Assembly: GCA_036794395.1 (NCBI GenBank)
Contig: DAIRGS010000318.1
Coordinates: 1 to 8,121, forward strand
Direction: 5' to 3'
DNA length: 8,121 nt
Source of the DNA: DASXMX01 sp036794395
GTDB taxonomy: Bacteria > Planctomycetota > Phycisphaerae > Tepidisphaerales > Tepidisphaeraceae
Positions 6,165 through 8,121 of the stretch are shown here, one piece after another. How positions within the stretch are numbered: the first letter of the stretch is position 1; each line of letters starts with the position of its first letter. Under the pieces are notes generated by a model, which saw only the letters and a program-made list of their open reading frames with translations, was not told where the DNA came from and did no database searches. Made by a program: the position numbers and the translations under genes.

Positions 6165-7490
6165 ATGCTCAATGCTCCACCGGTTCTCCAATCTGCCGAG
6201 GAAGACGAGCTGTTCGCCAAAATCTCCCGGCGGCTGCTCCCCTTCCTGTTCCTGCTCTACGTCGTATCGTATCTAGATCGCGTGAATGTCAGCTTTGCCG
6301 GCGCATCGATGCGAGCCGACTTGGCCGCCCGTGGTTTGAATGAACAGGTCTTTGGCGCCGCCGGCGGGATTTTCTTTCTCGGATATTTCCTGTTCGAAGT
6401 CCCCAGTAACCTGATCCTCCAGCGCGTCGGCGCGCGAAAGTGGATCGCGCGCATCATGCTCTCGTGGGGAATCGTCGCAACCGCCATGGCCCTGGTGCGC
6501 GGGCCCAAGTCGTTCTACGGGATGCGATTCGTGCTGGGATTGGCCGAGGCGGGATTCTTCCCGGGGATGATTCTCTACCTGACGTTCTGGTATCCCGCTG
6601 CCCGACGGGGCCGGGCGGTTGCGATATTTATGACCGCCACCGCAATCTCCGGCGTCATCGGCGCGCTGATCTCCACCGCCATTCTCCGCCTCGACGGCAT
6701 TAGCGGGCTGCATGGCTGGCAGTGGCTCTTCATTCTCGAAGGCCTGCCGGCCATTATCTTGAGCGCGGTGGTCTTCTGGATTCTGCCCGATGGGCCGGGC
6801 AACGCGCACTGGTTGACGCAGCGCGATCGCGAACTGCTGGCCGATCTGTTTTCGCGCGAACGCGCTGGCTCATCACATCATGTGGGCGATTTGCTCAAGG
6901 CCGTGGTTCACCCGCGCTTGTGGTTGTTGACCAGCGTCTATTTCTGCATCGCGCTGGGCATGTACTGCGTGACGATCTGGCTCCCCGACCTGCTCGCGGC
7001 AGCGTGGACGGGCCAGGCAAAATGGCATTACACGCTGCTGAGCGCCATTCCCTACGCCGTCGCCGCCATCGGCATGGTCCTCGTCGGCCGCAATTCCGAT
7101 CGCACGGGTGATCGGCGCTGGCACACCGTGATTTCCCTTGTCGTCGCGACCGCCGGCGCGATCGGCAGCGCTTCTCTTCACCAACCCGCCATGACCCTGA
7201 TCGCATTCTCGCTCATCGCCCTGGGCATCTGGAGCGCGATCGGCCCGTTCTGGGCAATGCCCCCGGCCTTCCTCGCCGGCACGGCCGCCGCGGGCGGCAT
7301 CGCTCTGATCAACTCCGTCGGCAACCTCGGCAGCTTCCTCGGGCCCACCATTGTCGGATTCGTCAAGCAACGCACCGGCAGCTTCACCATCGCCTTGTGG
7401 ATTCTCGCGGGATTTCTGGCGCTGGGCGCGGTATTGGCGTCGTTCATACGCGTGACTCGCCCTCAAGAACTTCATTCTGCACCGCAATGA
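6165..7490 (+). CDS. MFS transporter, anion:cation symporter (ACS)-like
   Basis: A 441-residue inner-membrane protein of usual MFS length with about 12 hydrophobic segments. Features of the ACS family (uptake of organic anions such as sugar acids, tartrate or phthalate with protons) are visible: a short cytoplasmic N-terminus, then YVVSYLDRVNVSFA at the end of TM1 (32-45); GGIFFLGYFLFEVPSNLI in TM2 (67-84); RFVLGLAEAGFFPGM (121-135) and FWYPAARRGRA (141-151); WQWLFILEGLPA (186-197); a central cytoplasmic loop (about 212-248); and the basic GRNSDRTGDRRWH loop (308-320) between TM8 and TM9. The substrate cannot be told from sequence. ATG 6165 is preceded by AGG at 5-nt spacing and is the first in-frame start that gives the typical N-terminus. 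The gene follows the nested repeat and precedes the metallopeptidase-like gene by 65 bp. Confidence 0.9.
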   Translation: MLNAPPVLQSAEEDELFAKISRRLLPFLFLLYVVSYLDRVNVSFAGASMRADLAARGLNEQVFGAAGGIFFLGYFLFEVPSNLILQRVGARKWIARIMLSWGIVATAMALVRGPKSFYGMRFVLGLAEAGFFPGMILYLTFWYPAARRGRAVAIFMTATAISGVIGALISTAILRLDGISGLHGWQWLFILEGLPAIILSAVVFWILPDGPGNAHWLTQRDRELLADLFSRERAGSSHHVGDLLKAVVHPRLWLLTSVYFCIALGMYCVTIWLPDLLAAAWTGQAKWHYTLLSAIPYAVAAIGMVLVGRNSDRTGDRRWHTVISLVVATAGAIGSASLHQPAMTLIAFSLIALGIWSAIGPFWAMPPAFLAGTAAAGGIALINSVGNLGSFLGPTIVGFVKQRTGSFTIALWILAGFLALGAVLASFIRVTRPQELHSAPQ

Positions 7491-7555
7491 CATTGCCTGA
7501 GTGCTGTTGAGTGCTACGATCACATGTCCTTCAGGCTCGACCGCAAAGACGCTGC

Positions 7556-7981
7556 ATGGAACAGGGAATCGGACAATGGCTCTTACGCTTCCGTCTCGAC
7601 GAGGCGCTTCACGCGCACGTCGAGATCGTGGTCGCGGCGTTGCCTGAAGGCGTTCGCGGGGGATTCATCGAAGACCAGAGCTTTCTGATCTGGGACTACG
7701 AGCCGGGCCCCGGCGTCGTGGCGCACGTGCCGGTGGGTCTCCCAAGCCGCGGCCGAAGCAGCCGGTCGGTGGTCCTGAAGCGCACCCTTCGTCGCCGCCC
7801 AACCGATTTTGTGCAGTATGTGATCGCCCACGAACTCGCCCACGCCCATCTCCGCAATGGCGGCCGATTCCCGGGAGAAGACCCCGAAGCCGCCGCCGAT
7901 GCCCTCGCGGCCGAGTGGGGATTCCCCCGTCCACTGGCCTGGCCATGGGACAACCGCGCCAGTTTCCGAAAAGCAGATTAA
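7556..7981 (+). CDS. Small HExxH zinc-metallopeptidase-like protein (hypothetical)
   Basis: A 141-residue protein from ATG 7556; an in-frame GTG at 7511 would add 15 residues (basic, poorly protein-like) and neither start has a strong Shine-Dalgarno. There is no signal peptide, so it is probably cytoplasmic. The core is a zinc-site helix VIAHELAHAH (89-98), with H92, E93 and H96 as HExxH. It is followed by GEDPEAAADALAAEWGF (107-123), where E111 or D115 could be the third ligand, as in gluzincin-type and ImmA/IrrE-like minimal peptidases. The N-terminal half (residues 1-80) is not recognised. A basic stretch RSVVLKRTLRRRP (70-82) precedes the helix. It may be a protease of unknown target or a degenerate relative. 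It lies 65 bp after the transporter stop in the same direction and could be cotranscribed. The TAA stop runs directly into a short-repeat tract. Confidence 0.65.
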   Translation: MEQGIGQWLLRFRLDEALHAHVEIVVAALPEGVRGGFIEDQSFLIWDYEPGPGVVAHVPVGLPSRGRSSRSVVLKRTLRRRPTDFVQYVIAHELAHAHLRNGGRFPGEDPEAAADALAAEWGFPRPLAWPWDNRASFRKAD

Positions 7982-7982
7982 A

Positions 7983-8005
7983 CACGAAGGCACGAAGACA
8001 CGAAG
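7983..8005. repeat. Three tandem CACGAAG units, 8 bp period
   Basis: CACGAAG occurs at 7983-7989, 7991-7997 and 7999-8005, each separated by one base (G or A). The tract starts 2 bp after the metallopeptidase stop codon. It resembles dispersed planctomycete short-period repeats and shares the ATTAAACAC lead-in with the outer arm at 5798. Confidence 0.75.
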
Positions 8006-8023
8006 AATACAAATGCAGAAGAG

Positions 8024-8056
8024 CTAACCACAGAGAACACCGTGTGCATAGAGAAA
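8024..8056. repeat. Degenerate copy of the TAACCACAGAG repeat
   Basis: TAACCACAGAGAACAC at 8025-8040 matches 15 of 16 bases of the reverse complement of the outer right arm near 6109. The rest (8041-8056) matches weakly. Only one orientation is visible here, in contrast to the paired arms at 5798-6109. Confidence 0.6.
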
Positions 8057-8100
8057 ACTAATACAAGATTTTTAACGTCGAGTAGAGAAGAGGCGCAGTC

Positions 8101-8121
8101 ATGTTTAGACCAATGACTTCC
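8101..8121 (+). CDS. Possible start of a further gene (3' end outside window)
   Basis: ATG 8101 opens a frame reading MFRPMTS to the window edge. AAGAGG at 8088-8093, 7 nt before, is a good Shine-Dalgarno. Too little coding sequence is visible to name a product. The start is preceded by the AT-rich stretch 8051-8080, a plausible promoter zone. Confidence 0.35.

Noticed and set aside
5839..6343. Small plus-strand open frames (5839-6048 and 5990-6343)
   Set aside because: They translate inverted repeats and, for the second, the out-of-frame start of the transporter gene. The residues show no family resemblance.
7983..8056. Evenly spaced short repeats as a possible CRISPR array
   Set aside because: The units are 7 bp with 1-bp gaps, with no spacers of about 30 bp and no cas genes in the window.

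Overview
The window is GC-rich and very probably planctomycete (PVC superphylum) DNA, perhaps from a Phycisphaerae/Tepidisphaera-like lineage. Three things point there: a secreted fusion of a 'membrane-bound dehydrogenase' propeller, HEAT-like repeats and cytochrome c; a secreted FG-GAP repeat protein fused to a dienelactone-hydrolase-like domain; and several families of palindromic intergenic repeats that I associate with planctomycete and related genomes. The lineage is inferred from gene families. No rRNA or other phylogenetic marker is present.

Layout. Positions 3-206 hold the C-terminal end of an IS630-family transposase that runs in from the left. It converges, with only 7 bp between stop codons, on a minus-strand PilZ-domain gene (214-636). 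A 213 bp divergent spacer follows, then an apparent two-gene plus-strand unit. The first gene (850-3468) encodes an 872-residue exported heme protein. The second (3576-5783) encodes a 735-residue exported FG-GAP/alpha-beta-hydrolase fusion. Between them lies a 67 bp element with 24 bp perfect inverted arms. A long intergenic stretch (5784-6164) is filled by a nested inverted repeat of about 310 bp made of three repeat families. Next come an MFS transporter of the anion:cation symporter type (6165-7490) and a small HExxH metallopeptidase-like protein (about 7556-7981). The window closes with another set of short repeats (7983-8056) and the likely start of a further gene at 8101.

How the genes may work together. 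The heme dehydrogenase-like protein and the FG-GAP/hydrolase protein have similar ribosome-binding leaders and both carry export signals. They look like a pair acting in the periplasm on a carbohydrate or related organic substrate, but the substrate cannot be read from sequence. The MFS transporter belongs to a family that imports organic acids such as sugar acids. It sits behind a large repeat and has its own candidate promoter, so a link to the upstream pair is only suggestive.

Most notable points: the hydrolase domain of the FG-GAP fusion appears to have lost both its nucleophile Ser (Gly590) and its catalytic His (Arg707), suggesting a pseudo-enzyme or binding domain. The nested three-layer palindrome at 5798-6109 and the hairpin at 3480-3546 are the strongest non-coding structures. 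I did not find a defence system, CRISPR array or other clearly new multi-gene system.
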